In this document: positions 35,015 through 45,832 of the stretch, one piece after another
How positions within the stretch are numbered: position 1 is the stretch's first letter
Layout: the number at the start of each line of letters is the position of its first letter
Source: Humulus lupulus
Taxonomy: Eukaryota; Streptophyta; Magnoliopsida; Rosales; Cannabaceae
NCBI RefSeq assembly: GCF_963169125.1
Contig: NC_084802.1
Location: forward strand, 13,950,896-14,014,895
Length of the DNA stretch: 64,000 bases
Direction: 5' to 3'
Notes under the pieces: generated by a model
The model's database searches: none
Told to the model about the DNA's origin: nothing
Seen by the model: only the letters and a program-made list of their open reading frames with translations
Position numbers and translations under genes: made by a program

Positions 35015-35859
35015 CAAGAAAGAAAAGGGTGAGGGCCAGGTACACAAGAAATCATAGTAAAATTTTAAGTGATTCGAGATCGAATGCCTAAAATCACCGA
35101 ATAAGCTCGATCGAGACTAGAATCTCAAAAGAACGGGTTGAACTCGAGGAAAAACCCTGAGCCAATGTAAGGTTCGGGCTTCGAGCGTGTATTTGACGTG
35201 AAGTAGGGAAAGTGGATTCATTTTAGGAATCCCAGATTTCCAGGGAAAAAGTTGACGGTTACTCAAAAAGGTGATAATTTTGGGAAATGTGCAATTTAAA
35301 ACCCTAATTCAGTACCCCATTTCTTGGTCTACACGATACCTTACCCGTAGTCTAAAAATAAATAAAGAAAACCTACATTTACGTCTTTTGAACTAAATCT
35401 CAGCTTGAAACCCATGATATCAAAGATTTTGAACCCAAAATTTACGCAGTATCAGCTAAACAATGTGGTTGAGATTACTAATTTCTACGAATATTCTTAT
35501 AAAACTAGTGAGAAACTAGTATATACGTTCTCGGTGCAGCAGAAAAAGAAAAAAGCACGAAAAAAATAAATGTATGGGGTCAAGAACATGAAACTTACAC
35601 ACTGAAGCTTGCGAATACAATGAAATCGACGATTGAAGGAGTGGTTTCAAGAGTGAACTCACGGAGTCGAACAGGCCAAGTTTGTTTTGTTTTCTCGGTT
35701 TAGAAAACATGCAAAGAGGAAAAAGGATTTTTTGGCTCTGGTTTTTCTTTCTGAAACTTAAAATGTTAAAATGTGTCCCAAGAGGGTATCAAGGGTCGAG
35801 ATAATCTAGGCCTTTGGCTGGATTTGGTATTTGATCCAACAGTTAGGTGTGAATGTAAC
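35015..35859. other. Leader region of the antisense ORF of B
   Basis: Non-coding sequence between the antisense start and a solo LTR. An acceptor-like TTTCTTTCTTGCTAG precedes an ATG near 35010 on the minus strand, which suggests a spliced leader. I see no clear TATA box here, unlike in element D. Confidence 0.4.
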
Positions 35860-36614
35860 TGTTGACGCGGTTCTTCGCCAACAGGTAATTAAGAAAAGAA
35901 GAGAAAGGGATTAGTCCTTAAGTTGAACCGAAACAGATATATGATCTTAGAAAATGAAATGGTGACTCAAAATATGTTTTTTGAGTGGTTCAAAGGTTAA
36001 AATCCTTCTACTCCACTAGTCAGTATTATTGCTATATACTGGATATTTGATTACAGGGTATTTCTTACAATTGAGAATCCAACCCCCATTAACTCCCAAG
36101 GTCTCCATATTTATAGGAGAAGGCACCTGGGAGTTGGTAAGAAGGTCATCCCGTGACCTTCTTACCTATCATGTCAACTCTGTGACATTCATGATTAATT
36201 CCTAAACCTGACACATAAGTAGGGTCAAATCAATAGGTAAGGAGATAATGGGTCGCACGGCCCAACCCAGTCGTGGGTGTCTGAATAAGCATGTTCCTGC
36301 TGTGTGTCCGGGAAGTCAGGGACATATCAAACACGTGATGTCTGATATATGCACGTTTACCTTGCGTGGTTGACTTTATAAGGGGTCATAGCCTCCAACT
36401 CCAGCTCGTATCACGAGCTGGATCTTCACTCGACCTGCGGCCTTCCGAGTCTAGACTCAATCCTTAGGCAATCTTGGCGAGCCCTTAGGTTACCCCGAGC
36501 TAAGGAGGTAGGACCTTATGATGGCAGCTCCGGTCCCGGGGATGTCTGCCTAGTAATCATGATTAGGTCGTACCTCAGCTCGCTAATCAGCCCGTGGGAA
36601 AATCAGGGCGTACA
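35860..36614 (-). mobile_element. Solo LTR of the element D family (755 bp)
   Basis: Matches both LTRs of element D over its full length, TGTTGACGCGG to GGGCGTACA on the plus strand. Perfect target duplication GTAAC (35855-35859 and 36615-36619). It arose by recombination between the LTRs of a full element that had inserted near the 3' end of B. Confidence 0.96.
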
Positions 36615-36792
36615 GTAACAATGGCGACAAAAAGTTGGAACATGAAAGGACGTGGGTGTGCTGAAAAAGTACTCAAGTACTCTGATTGAGCAACCTATGG
36701 CTGATGCATGTCCTCACTCGAGTGTGATAGGTAGTTCAGTTTTTAGAACGGGGCAGTTCAAAAGTTTCCTTCTCATGGGATTCGAACTGATA

Positions 36793-36809
36793 CTTTTGAG
36801 GGAGCAAAA
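36793..36809 (+). other. Polypurine tract of element B
   Basis: CTTTTGAGGGAGCAAAA directly before the 3' LTR. Confidence 0.75.
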
Positions 36810-37616
36810 TGTTACACCCAGATTTTGAGAATGGGAACTTTGACCTCAAAATTCAGGTTCGTATGGTGTAAGCTCGAAATAATCAAGGTCATTATGAGGT
36901 CCACCAGTTAGAGATCTCGTGAGCTCGAATAGTATATAGCCTCTAAGGTGTTTCGAGCCTATAAAGTGAACTCGCAACTCACAATAAGTAAGGGTCCGAC
37001 ACTTGTATAAGTTTCTTAATGCATCTCCTGCCCTCAGACAAGATGGTTCGAGCTCTAGAGAAGCAAGCTCGAAGGTGACGACTATGTCAATGATTACTTA
37101 TTGGGAGCATAGTCGAAGTGAGATGACGAAGCTCGTAATAGAAAAACGGTCTCGAAGACACATGGATCCAGCATCCAAACACATCAGCTGAGTGTGAATG
37201 AATTTATTGTTATAAATTCCCAATATTTATGGGATCTAATGTAATATTGTTATTAAATCCCACATTTTATGGGATATTATCGTGTGCATAGCAAATAATG
37301 CATTTATTGGAATTATTTTATTTAATTTACAGAATATCTTCCTGAAATATGTGGGAACGAATTCTGAAACCTTCGCTATAAATAGAGATGTAAACTTCAT
37401 TTGTAGAAGACCGAAATATTGAGATTTGGAGAGAAAAATCTGGGCAACTATTCTCTGAAAGTTTCCAGAAGACTCCAAAAAGATAATAATATAGACTTGT
37501 GTTTAACTGCTGAACCACGTAAAAAGATCTTGTTTTCATTCTTTTTATTCATTTCCATTGGTATATTCTTGTTTACTTGCTCTCCTATTTTAAGTTGACG
37601 AAAAACGGCTTCAACA
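36810..37616 (+). repeat. 3' LTR of element B (807 bp)
   Basis: Starts TGTTACACCCAGATTTTGAG and ends GGCTTCAACA. TATAAATA is at 37377-37384. Followed by target duplication CTTAG. Confidence 0.95.
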
Positions 37617-37664
37617 CTTAGCAACATAAGAAATCAAGTATTAGACTAACTAAAATTAGTTAGT
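37617..37664. other. Short flank between elements B and E
   Basis: Holds the CTTAG duplication of B and some 40 bases that may be host DNA or the first bases of E's LTR. Confidence 0.4.
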
Positions 37665-40159
37665 TGTTAGGACTTTTAGTTAGTTTGTTACTCTTATTTC
37701 CTCAGCTTGAGGTCTATGTCTTTTACACGTTATACAACTATACATAGCTGTATTTTGTACTTGACTGAGCAGGATATTTCAACATGCTTGTAAAGTCACA
37801 TTCATTGAATAATAGACAAAGCTTTTGTAATGCCCCGAATTTCCTAATAAAGGTTAGGACCTTGATCAGGAGGCCGGGAGGGCCATAATTGATTAATGAT
37901 GATCATATGCATGATTATGTGAATTATATTATTATATGATGATAAATGCATGCATATGGGTGTATTTATAATTATAAGGGCATTTTGGTAATTTGGCCCG
38001 CTGAAGGCGTAATTGTGTATTTTCGTGCATGTGGGGGAGTTATGAATGGTACCACAATATGTGTGGATTTGTTCGAGCTTTTTGGCATGAGACGATCATG
38101 AAATGCAAGTATTCGGTCCGGTCATAACAGGTTTAAGTTCGGGGCTCGGGGTGAGTCTCGGGGTGATTTTAATGATTAGAACATTACCAGGAATTAAAGG
38201 GTAATGGGATATAATTTATTAGTGTTTGAGAATATTAAGAATAGCGGGAATTGGAGGGTGCTAATTATGATTAATGAAATAGGTGCGAAAGGAAGATTTT
38301 GCCCTTGGTGGCTATTAAGGCTTTATTTTAGACTTGAGAGCATTTAGGTCTTTTCACCCTTAGAGATGTATATCAGCCCTTAAGGTTGTAGAAAGAAGAG
38401 GAAAACATAGTGTTGTTCTCTTTCTCTCCTGATGGTTTTTCTCCCTCATTTTCCCTTGAATTTTCAAGCTTCTTTTGAGGAACCAAGCCAAGGAACCAAG
38501 CTGGGATAAGCTAGGGTTATACTCTACCATTGAAGATGGTGTGATGCTGAGATTGAGGTGAGTTTTTAGCTATTAGAACTCTTGGTTTTGCTCTGTTTTC
38601 ATAGTTAAGTTTCAGCTGGTTTTTGAGTTGAAAAGTTGGGAATTGATTGGAGTTTTGGCTAGGGTTCTTGTGGTTGAGATGCTTAGGGCATGTGATGATG
38701 GTATTTGGGTTCATTTGGGACTTAATTTGATGTTTGGAAGCTTTTGGTTTAGGTTAGAAATGGTGGAATCAAAGGAAGGATTTTCTGGGCAGTTGCTGGC
38801 TTAAGGTAGCGCTACAGCGCCCAGTATAGGGCGTTACAATAATACCTGCAGAGGAGGCTAGGGCGGCTTGGTTCTGTCTTGAGCGCTGGGGCACTAGGAG
38901 GGCAGTGCTGTAGCACTACCCTGTTTCTTCGGAACCCCGTTTTGAGTGTTTTTAAGGGTTTTTGGCTCGGGGTTTCAATCCTTAAGGCCCGGGATCGAAT
39001 CTACTCATCGTGTGGGCATGTTTCGAGGTCCCGAGGGTGGGGTTTAGGTCAAGACCCTATCTTTGATGATTTTCATTAATCAGAGATTGTGTTTGGTTAT
39101 GACTAGGTGACCGCTAAAGGATTAAGGATCGATCGTTCTCATGGGTCGTTCTTGTTCTAATTCATGCTCGAACCGGAGGTAAGAAAACTGCACCCTGTGT
39201 ATATGTGACATGCATGGTTATTCTTGATGCATGTTGGATGTTTAAGTGTAATGCACGAGAAACATGTGATTATAACATGCTATGTATACTAAGTATGATA
39301 TTGTTCAGAGCTTGAGCCTCTATGTTTATGCATGATCCTAATTGTGCTAGTATTTGTTAAGTAAGCATGCTGAATGCCCTGTACTCGGATATTGGATATG
39401 TGATATATGTTTGGTGGCATTGCTTACTTGTTTATGGCACTGACTAGTTAGGGACACTGACCTAAGAGTCAAAAACGGCATAAGCGAAAGGATCACTTAT
39501 CTATAAGCCCCGATGACCCTATCGTCACATGGCTACTGGGAACGGAACCTATCTTAGTGACTGTACCATTGTCACTCTCCTATTTGGGGTTAAAAGCCCT
39601 GTATGACTATTATGGTCATTGGTTGATGTGTTATACTCAATATTGCATGAACGCATTTACCTGCTGGAATAGGGCTATATTTGCTAGGCGTGTGCCTTAT
39701 GATTTGATGACATGTTATTACAGCATATTAAGTTTTTCTTGCTGGGCTTCGGCTCACGGGTGCTATGTGGTGCAGGTAAGGGCAAAAGAAAGTTGGACCA
39801 TCCTTGAGCTGGAGAGCTTAGGTGACAATGTGTACATATGCGGCTGCTCGACCGCCACGGCTGAGGGTTGAAAGAGGAACTAGGGTTAAACCCTGTTTTG
39901 ACGCTTAGATCGGCCTGTTGTAAATATTTTCTTGTAATAGACTCTGAAATTATATTTTTGGGATCCCAATGTATACAGTAAACGTTCTAATGAAACGTTA
40001 TATCTTAACCAAAATTTTAATCCCTAAACCGCTAATCATACTTAGTTACACGATTTTGGCCAAATGACTCGATTATCGAGTTTAGCACTGTTTACAAGGT
40101 ACACTATAACGGTCCCTCGGGTTTGGGGCGTTACAAATTTTCTCTCTTGTCTCCTAATA
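37665..40159 (+). repeat. 5' LTR of element E, split by a solo LTR
   Basis: Left part TGTTAGGACTTTTAG to ...GCTTT (37825). Right part AATTTTCTCTC to TCCTAATA (40136-40159), then the primer site. The ends resemble the copia LTR at 10504, which supports the boundary, but no second copy is in the window. Confidence 0.7.
37826..40135 (+). mobile_element. Solo long LTR inside the 5' LTR of E (2.31 kb)
   Basis: TGTAATGCCCCGAATTTCC to GGGGCGTTACA. Same family as 22456-25005 and 30485-32993 but in plus orientation. The flanks GCTTT and AATTT match only in part, so the target duplication is decayed or the insertion was altered. Has a pair of GCGCTACAGCGC-like palindromes at about 38806-38930. Confidence 0.9.
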
Positions 40160-40172
40160 TGGTATCAGACGG
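40160..40172 (+). other. Primer-binding site of element E
   Basis: TGGTATCAGACGG directly after TCCTAATA; initiator tRNA-Met type. Confidence 0.8.
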
Positions 40173-40245
40173 TACCTACTAACCCTAAAACTCATCTTCT
40201 TCTTCCTTGAAACTACTTTCTTCTCCACCACCCTTCCGCACCACC

Positions 40246-40700
40246 ATGGCTCAACCTCAAACTTGGAGCTCCATCAACAATGGCGAAACCACATCAGGTC
40301 ACATCACTAACACTCCTATAGATCTTCAATCTAGTCTTCCTCACCCCCAAACTCCTCCAGAAAAAGAAGCTCCTGCTCGATCTTCCATACCCACATGCCA
40401 AGATCAACAACGATTTCCTCAACCTACATTCCAAGCTCATCAACAGACTTCTCAAGAGCCTTTACAGCGTCGAGATTGACCTAATCTTGAAGATACCCCA
40501 CATTTTTTGAGCTCGACTGACCATCCCAATCATCTTCTCACATCATCCATTCTCACGGGCCCTAATTACCAAGTTTAGAAAATAGCCATTTCTGCCTCAC
40601 TTGCAGCCAAGAACAGGACATCGTTTATCAATGGCTCTCTTCCCTGTCTTCCTCCAAACGATCCTCTTCTATCATCATGGTTGAGATTTAATAACATGGT
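40246..40700 (+). pseudogene. gag: gag start of element E
   Basis: ATG at 40246 in a good context (CCACCATGG). The N-terminal part is Pro/Gln-rich. After a TGA at 40477-40479 the same frame continues with HLLTSSILTGPNYQV and AAKNRTSFINGSL, the usual start of copia Gag. It is cut at 40700 by element D, and the next codons are found after 52969. Confidence 0.8.
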
Positions 40701-41455
40701 TGTTGACGCGGTTCTTCGCCAACAGGTAATTAAGAAAAGAAGAGAAAGGGATTAGTGCTTAGGTTGAACCCAAATAGATAAATGATCTTAGAAATGAAAT
40801 GGTGACCCAGAATACGTTTTTTAAGTGGTTCAAAGGTTAAAATCCTTCTACTCCACTAGTTAGTATTATTGCTATATACTGGGTATTTGATTACAAGATA
40901 TTTCTTACAATCTAGAATCCAACCCCTATTAACTCCCAAGGTCTCCATATTTATAGGAGAAGGCACCTGGGAGTTGGTAAGAAGGTCATCCCGTGACCTT
41001 CTTACCTATCATGTCAACTCTGTGACATTCATGATTAATTCCTAAACTTGACACATAAGTGTGTTCAAATGAATAGGTAAGGGGATAATGGGTCGCACGG
41101 CCCAACCCAATCGTGGGTGTCTGAATACGCACGTTCCTGCTGCGTGTCCAAGAAGTCAGGGGTATATCAGACACGTGATGTCTGATATATGCACATTTAT
41201 CTTGTGTGTTTGACTTTATAAAAGGTTTCAGCCTCCAACTCCAGTTCGTACCACGAGCTGGATGCTTACCTCGACTTGCTGCCTTCGGAGTCCAGACCCA
41301 GTCCTTGAGCAATCTTGGCAAGCCCTTAGGTTACCTCGAGCTAAGGAGGTAGGACCTTACGATGGCAGCTCCGGTCTTGGGGATGTCCACGTGGTAGTCA
41401 TGATTAGGCCGTATCTCAGCTCGCTAATCAGCCCATGGGAAAATCAGGGCGTACA
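40701..41455 (-). repeat. 3' LTR of element D (755 bp)
   Basis: On the plus strand TGTTGACGCGG to GGGCGTACA. The TATA box is on the minus strand (TATAAATA, 40948-40955). Confidence 0.96.
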
Positions 41456-41471
41456 TCTGCCCCCCAAGCCT
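41456..41471 (-). other. Polypurine tract of element D
   Basis: On the minus strand GCTTGGGGGGCAGA abuts the LTR start TGTACG. Confidence 0.8.
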
Positions 41472-41717
41472 CTGCTCGTGGTTCACGACGTCGTGTAGGG
41501 CCACAGCAGGGGCTTTTAGGCTTCCCCATGAACTCTTCATATTCCACATTCTACGCAGGCGTCGAATACGTGGAACATCGTGGTTGGTGACGGTACGTCT
41601 TCCGAGAACAGCATTTAATGGCCTAGCCTATGCCCAGCCGTCATTTCGTCTTTCGAGTGGAGGGCCTTGGATCCCACATCAGGGCAATCCAACGGTCCTC
41701 TTCACGTGACCCTTCAC

Positions 41718-41730
41718 ACATATAAAAAGG
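41718..41730 (+). promoter_or_regulatory. TATA box of the antisense gene in D
   Basis: CATATAAAAAGGG on the plus strand, inside the element but opposite to gag-pol. It is followed by a CT-rich leader (about 41775-41830) typical of plant 5' UTRs. It gives the antisense gene a promoter independent of the LTR. The role is inferred from sequence only. Confidence 0.6.
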
Positions 41731-42748
41731 GGTGGCCACCCTACGCACGAGCCACCCGTTCATTTGAAATCTTTCAGAAATTTTCTTCTTCTTCTCTCTT
41801 CATCTTCAAGAGAAAAAGCCTTTTTCTTCCCGACCGCCATTCCTAACGTTCAAGAAGTTTAGGTGCAGAGACTCCTTCGAAGCCTTGGAACCAACTGCTC
41901 CAACGAAGCCCCAACCCAGGCGATATCCTCATCCACTTCCCAGCCAATCATTCTGTAAGTCTCCTGACTATGCATGTTTTGAAATTATTTTCACTGTAGC
42001 TTAGGTAAATATTTACTGTAGCCGCATGCAAGGGTTTGCTGGGTTTTATGGGAATGAAGGGTGAAAGCCTTTTAGGTTAGGGTATTGTTTGTAGTAGGAA
42101 GCCGTTTAGGAGCATGGTTTACAGGATGCATTTTCTGGGGAAAATTTCTGGGTAGGATTTTTGGGATATTAGTTCAAAATATCCAGTATTTTGGGTGCAA
42201 AACCGGGTAGCTTAGGGGACACGCTTCACATGCGGTTTTTCCTTTCCTGCCTATTGGAACTTTCCCTCCAAGGCAAAATTTTAACCTGACCCTCCTGACA
42301 CACGAATTCCGAGTAATCGGGGATCTGTTGGGAGTACAGGCGCGTGTTCATAGAACCGCGTGGTCTCACTCTCCACGGGCTGGGCTTACCTCTGCTCGTG
42401 CTAAGAACACTTGATTCTTCCTCAATTACGTGAAGTTGGCCCCATTCCAGCTCCCCCCCAACTCTTATCGGCTGTTGGCGGGGTTAAGATATTTATTCTT
42501 GAAACAGGAGTGAGAGGTCCCCACTCCTGCGAATATTTTGTACTTTTTCTGCCTCAAGGCCAGCCCGGACCAGCGGGGGCGAGGCGACGGGTTTTATTAC
42601 TTAACCCGGTTCCCTAACACGGCAGCGGTCATCGAGCTGCCCTGCCACCCCAATGACTTCAAAGATCAATTCTTTATGTCGACGGGGTTCCGGAACTGCG
42701 AGCTCCACTACTTCAATCGTCCTCATAAGTGCTTTTCAACCTTAGCTC

Positions 42749-42808
42749 GTAAGTTAAGTATCGTTTAGCTCCTCCTGTCTCCCTTTCTGACCTAGATTAA
42801 TCCTGCAG
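42749..42808 (+). other. Predicted intron 1 of the antisense coding part (60 bp)
   Basis: Donor AGCTC|GTAAGT, acceptor ATCCTGCAG|CTATC. The open frame continues across for about 40 codons before a stop. Confidence 0.5.
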
Positions 42809-43572
42809 CTATCTTCACAAGGACAAAGAAATCTGTGACCCTCGGGACCCAATACGAGAGACTGGCGGGCTTGCCTCCAGTGAAAAGGATTACCGCGTGC
42901 TCGTGACAGACGAGACGATGGTGGCCTGCAAGCTGATCTTCCCAAATGAGACTCTGAACCTGAGGAGGCCACGGGCGCTTCCCCCAGCTCACGATACCAG
43001 ACCTATCATCGTGGAGGAGGTCACAGGGGTGAAGATGAGGAGGACGAGGTTCCCCTCATGAGGAACAGGAAGCGGGCGCTGGAGGTCGCCCAGAGAACAG
43101 ACGAGGAGAGGATTCGGTCCAGAGTAGCCGCAGATCCTTCTGGCCAAGGTAACCCTTACATGTTTAGGAATTTAGATAGGGCCATTACCGACCCCCGGCT
43201 GGCTAGGTTCAATCCCAGACAGCTCGTCCAACGTCACCGAAGTGATCCGGACCTGGATACAACCCTGCTCCACTGTGTCGACCAGCTTGTGCTGGATTAC
43301 CAAGATAGCCGACCTAGGGGTACCGTAGTCGTAGATAACACCCTAGCCTTTAGGTCGATCTTATTTGAGGAGTATGGGCCAACCTTCGGTCATGGCCATC
43401 ACTCCGTAGAGGTGCCGTAGCTCCAGGGCTTAGGCAATATGTAGAGGAATCTAGCCCGGAACCAGAGTCGGATCCAGAACTTGCGCCAGCTCGGGAAATA
43501 ATCGACTTAGATTCTCCCGCAGGAGCTCCGGGGCTGATGGTCGCAACCATAGGTTCTTCTTCTAGCTCGGGG

Positions 43573-43672
43573 GTAGGGTCCCTTTTAGCATATATATATA
43601 CTTGAATTTCTTCTTGCTTTTGTTTTTGAATGGTTGTTAATTCTTGTACTAACCATGTCTTTGTTTTGACAG
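43573..43672 (+). other. Predicted intron 2 of the antisense gene (100 bp)
   Basis: T-rich, with the branch-point-like TACTAAC near 43649 and acceptor TTTGTTTTGACAG. The downstream exon opens with ATGTCTCAG. The donor (GG|GTAGGG) is weaker. Confidence 0.5.
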
Positions 43673-44145
43673 AAGAGATGTCTCAGCCCGATGGGAGTCT
43701 GCGAGCTGCGTTCGCCGGGGGAAATCCCTCAGCCGGGGCCTCTGGGCCCAGAATGAAGAAGCCCCGGACTTTCAAGAAAACTGCCGGGACCCCGACCTAG
43801 TCTCCTGCAAAGGAGAAAGAGCAGCCCCCCGCCGCTCAGGTCGTGGGAACTGATCCTCCTGCTGCTGGGGGGAGAAACATGCCCCCACCCCCTCTACGAG
43901 CTCCGGCCCTCGTCCGGGACACAGGGTCGGAGCCCGGGACCTTGGCAGTTTCAACCTCCGAGGTGCGCATCCCGGTTGACCCCCAGGACCTGGAGAAAAT
44001 TTCCGAGGCCTTCCGGGGAACGGTGTATGAGACGGCGAACTACGCCGTCAGCCACATATACAAGTTCAACGAGAAGGAGCTCAGGGCCATCGAGACCAGG
44101 AGCCCGGTAGGCGTGATGGAGTCTACACTGGGCATGGCCCTAACG

Positions 44146-44250
44146 GTAAGCTAAACTCAACCTGTTATGGTTTTTGACTATCATACCTTGCCCTGTTTTT
44201 CCCTTCTCTTCTTTTTTTTTTCTAAGGCATGTGTCTCTCCGTTTTCGCAG
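44146..44250 (+). other. Predicted intron 3 of the antisense gene (105 bp)
   Basis: Donor CTAACG|GTAAGC, long pyrimidine tract, acceptor TTTTCGCAG|GGCGCC. Phase 0, and same position as the intron at 30188-30265 in B. Confidence 0.65.
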
Positions 44251-44876
44251 GGCGCCGTTGCCCTTCACTGGAGCATCACCAGAACCAAGGCTCAGATCGA
44301 GGAGATGAGGAGCGAGCACCAGGCGGTGGTGGCCAGCCACTAGACCTCCTTGCAGGCGGCCGCGGACGCTCTGGCAGCCGCGCAGGCCAAGCTGAAAGAG
44401 ACTCGCCCTAAGCTTCAAGAGCTCGAGACCTCCCTCACCACCACGCGAGCAGACCTAGATACCGCGAAGGCAGAGGTCAAGGCCGCCCTGGTGGCCGAGC
44501 GGGCAACTTCAGACGCCACCATGGAAGACATGTTCTACCATTGTTGGGCCTATAACCAGGACACCGACTTCTCCTTCCTGGCAGCGGCCATCTGGGAGCC
44601 CCTGCTGGAGAAGTTCAAAGCTCGCCTTGATAAAGAAGCGCCCTCTGAGGTTGGGGAAGGCTCCGGCGCAGCTGAGCAGGGCGAGACGGCGACCTCCAAG
44701 GGGCCAACTGGCGGAGCTTAGGGCCTTCCTCTTTGTGCCCTTTTCTTGAATATTTTTAAATTTTTCTGTGTAACTTCTGCATGAGGAGCTTACACCTCGA
44801 GACAATTTAACTATCAATTTTATTTTTAATTGATTTACTACCCTTTGCCTCTACGCATTTTAGTTACTATTTTGAA

Positions 44877-45690
44877 AAACTTAGTTCTTGTTAATCTTTA
44901 TCAATATCTCGAGCTCTTTAGGAAGAACAACGATCAATAGATTTAAATTAACTTCTAAGTTTTATGACATGGTTAGATCCAGGAACTTAATTTGAAAACT
45001 TAGTTTGTGTCAATTTTTATCAATATCTCGAGCGCTTTAGGAAGAGCAACGATCAATTGATATGAATCAACTTCTAAGTTTTATGACCTGGTTATATTCA
45101 GGAACTTAATTTGAAAACTTAGTTCGTGTCAATTTTTATCAATATCTCGAGCTCTTTAGGAAGAGCAACGATCAATCGATATGAATCAACTTCTAAGTTT
45201 TATGACCTGGTTATATCCAGGAACTTAATTTGAAAACTTAGTTCGTGTCAATTTTTATCAATATCTCGAGCTCTTTAGGAAGAGCAACGATCAATAGATT
45301 TAAATCAACTTCTAAGTTTTGTGACCTGGTTATATCCAGGAACTTAATTTGAAAACTTAGTTCGTGTCAATTTTTATCAATATCTCGAGCTCTTTAAGAA
45401 GAACAACGATCAATAGATTTAAATCAACTTGTTTTGTGACCTGGTTATATCCAGGAACTTAATTTGAAAACTTAGTTCGTGTCAATTTTTATCAATATCT
45501 CAAGCTCTTTAAGAAGAACAACGATCAATAGATTTAAATCAACTTCTAAGTTTTGTGACCTAGTTATATCCATGATAGGACTTAGTTCGCGTTAATCCTT
45601 ACCAATATCTCGCGTTTTAAAAAAAAAACAACGATCAATCGATATGAATCAACTTCTAAGTCATTAAGGAGACCTGGTTATATCCAGGTA
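44877..45690. repeat. 119-bp tandem repeat, about seven copies
   Basis: TTAGTTCGTGTCAATTTTTA recurs with starts near 44881, 45000, 45119, 45238, 45357, 45472 and 45582. Each unit has ATCAATATCTCGAGCTCTTT and CCTGGTTATATCCAGG. Located just past the pol end, the same place as the repeat of element A, although the monomer length differs. Confidence 0.94.
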
Positions 45691-45832
45691 CCATATGCCC
45701 CCCCAAGTAACTGGGAAAGGGTCTTTCGTGGTTACTTTTAGATTACACTTGAAAACATGTACAAATATAAACAAAAAGTTAATTCTCATTGCTTAATACA
45801 TAAAAAATGGCCTTTTAGGCCTTACAAGTGAA

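Larger units (their letters stand above)
15778..37616 (+). mobile_element. Element B: Tat-type Ty3/gypsy retrotransposon with four nested solo LTRs
   Basis: The ends are defined by LTRs at 15778-16596 and 36810-37616 and by a perfect target duplication CTTAG (15773-15777 and 37617-37621). It is 21.8 kb as found and about 12.7 kb after subtracting four insertions, each with its own target duplication or a near match: 18889-22172, 22456-25005, 30485-32993 and 35860-36614. Order: LTR, primer site, gag, protease, RT, RNases H, integrase, 3' non-coding region, antisense ORF, polypurine tract, LTR. It is the same family as A and G but more decayed. It is the only A-family copy here with both LTRs, so it defines the family structure. 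Confidence 0.95.
41718..44721 (+). pseudogene. Antisense intron-containing extra gene of element D
   Basis: Plus-strand gene between the 3' LTR and the pol end. After the TATA box and leader, a donor TTCT|GTAAGT is seen at 41955. An exon (about 42500-42748) encodes YFFCLKASPDQ, FYYLTRFPNTAAVIELPCHP and FKDQFFMSTGF, resembling the plant 'putative gypsy type transposon' domain (PF04195). Introns follow at 42749-42808, 43573-43672 and 44146-44250. An exon starting MSQPDGSLRAAFAGG near 43678 is Pro/Lys-rich. A helical part (YETANYAVSHIYKFNEKELR) leads into a coiled coil (LQAAADALAAAQAKLKETRP onwards, 44350-44520) and ends at 44721. At least two in-frame TAG codons (near 43798 and 44341) and one frame problem near 42905 show decay. 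Function unknown; extra ORFs of this sort are known in Tat-lineage elements. Confidence 0.7.

Noticed and set aside
39557..39871. 104-codon ORF with many Cys and Trp
   Set aside because: Lies in a solo LTR of the TGTAAYGCCC family and corresponds to its conserved R/U5 part, not to a protein.
44877..45690. CRISPR-like array
   Set aside because: The whole 119-bp unit is repeated with no unique spacers, and the setting is a plant retrotransposon.
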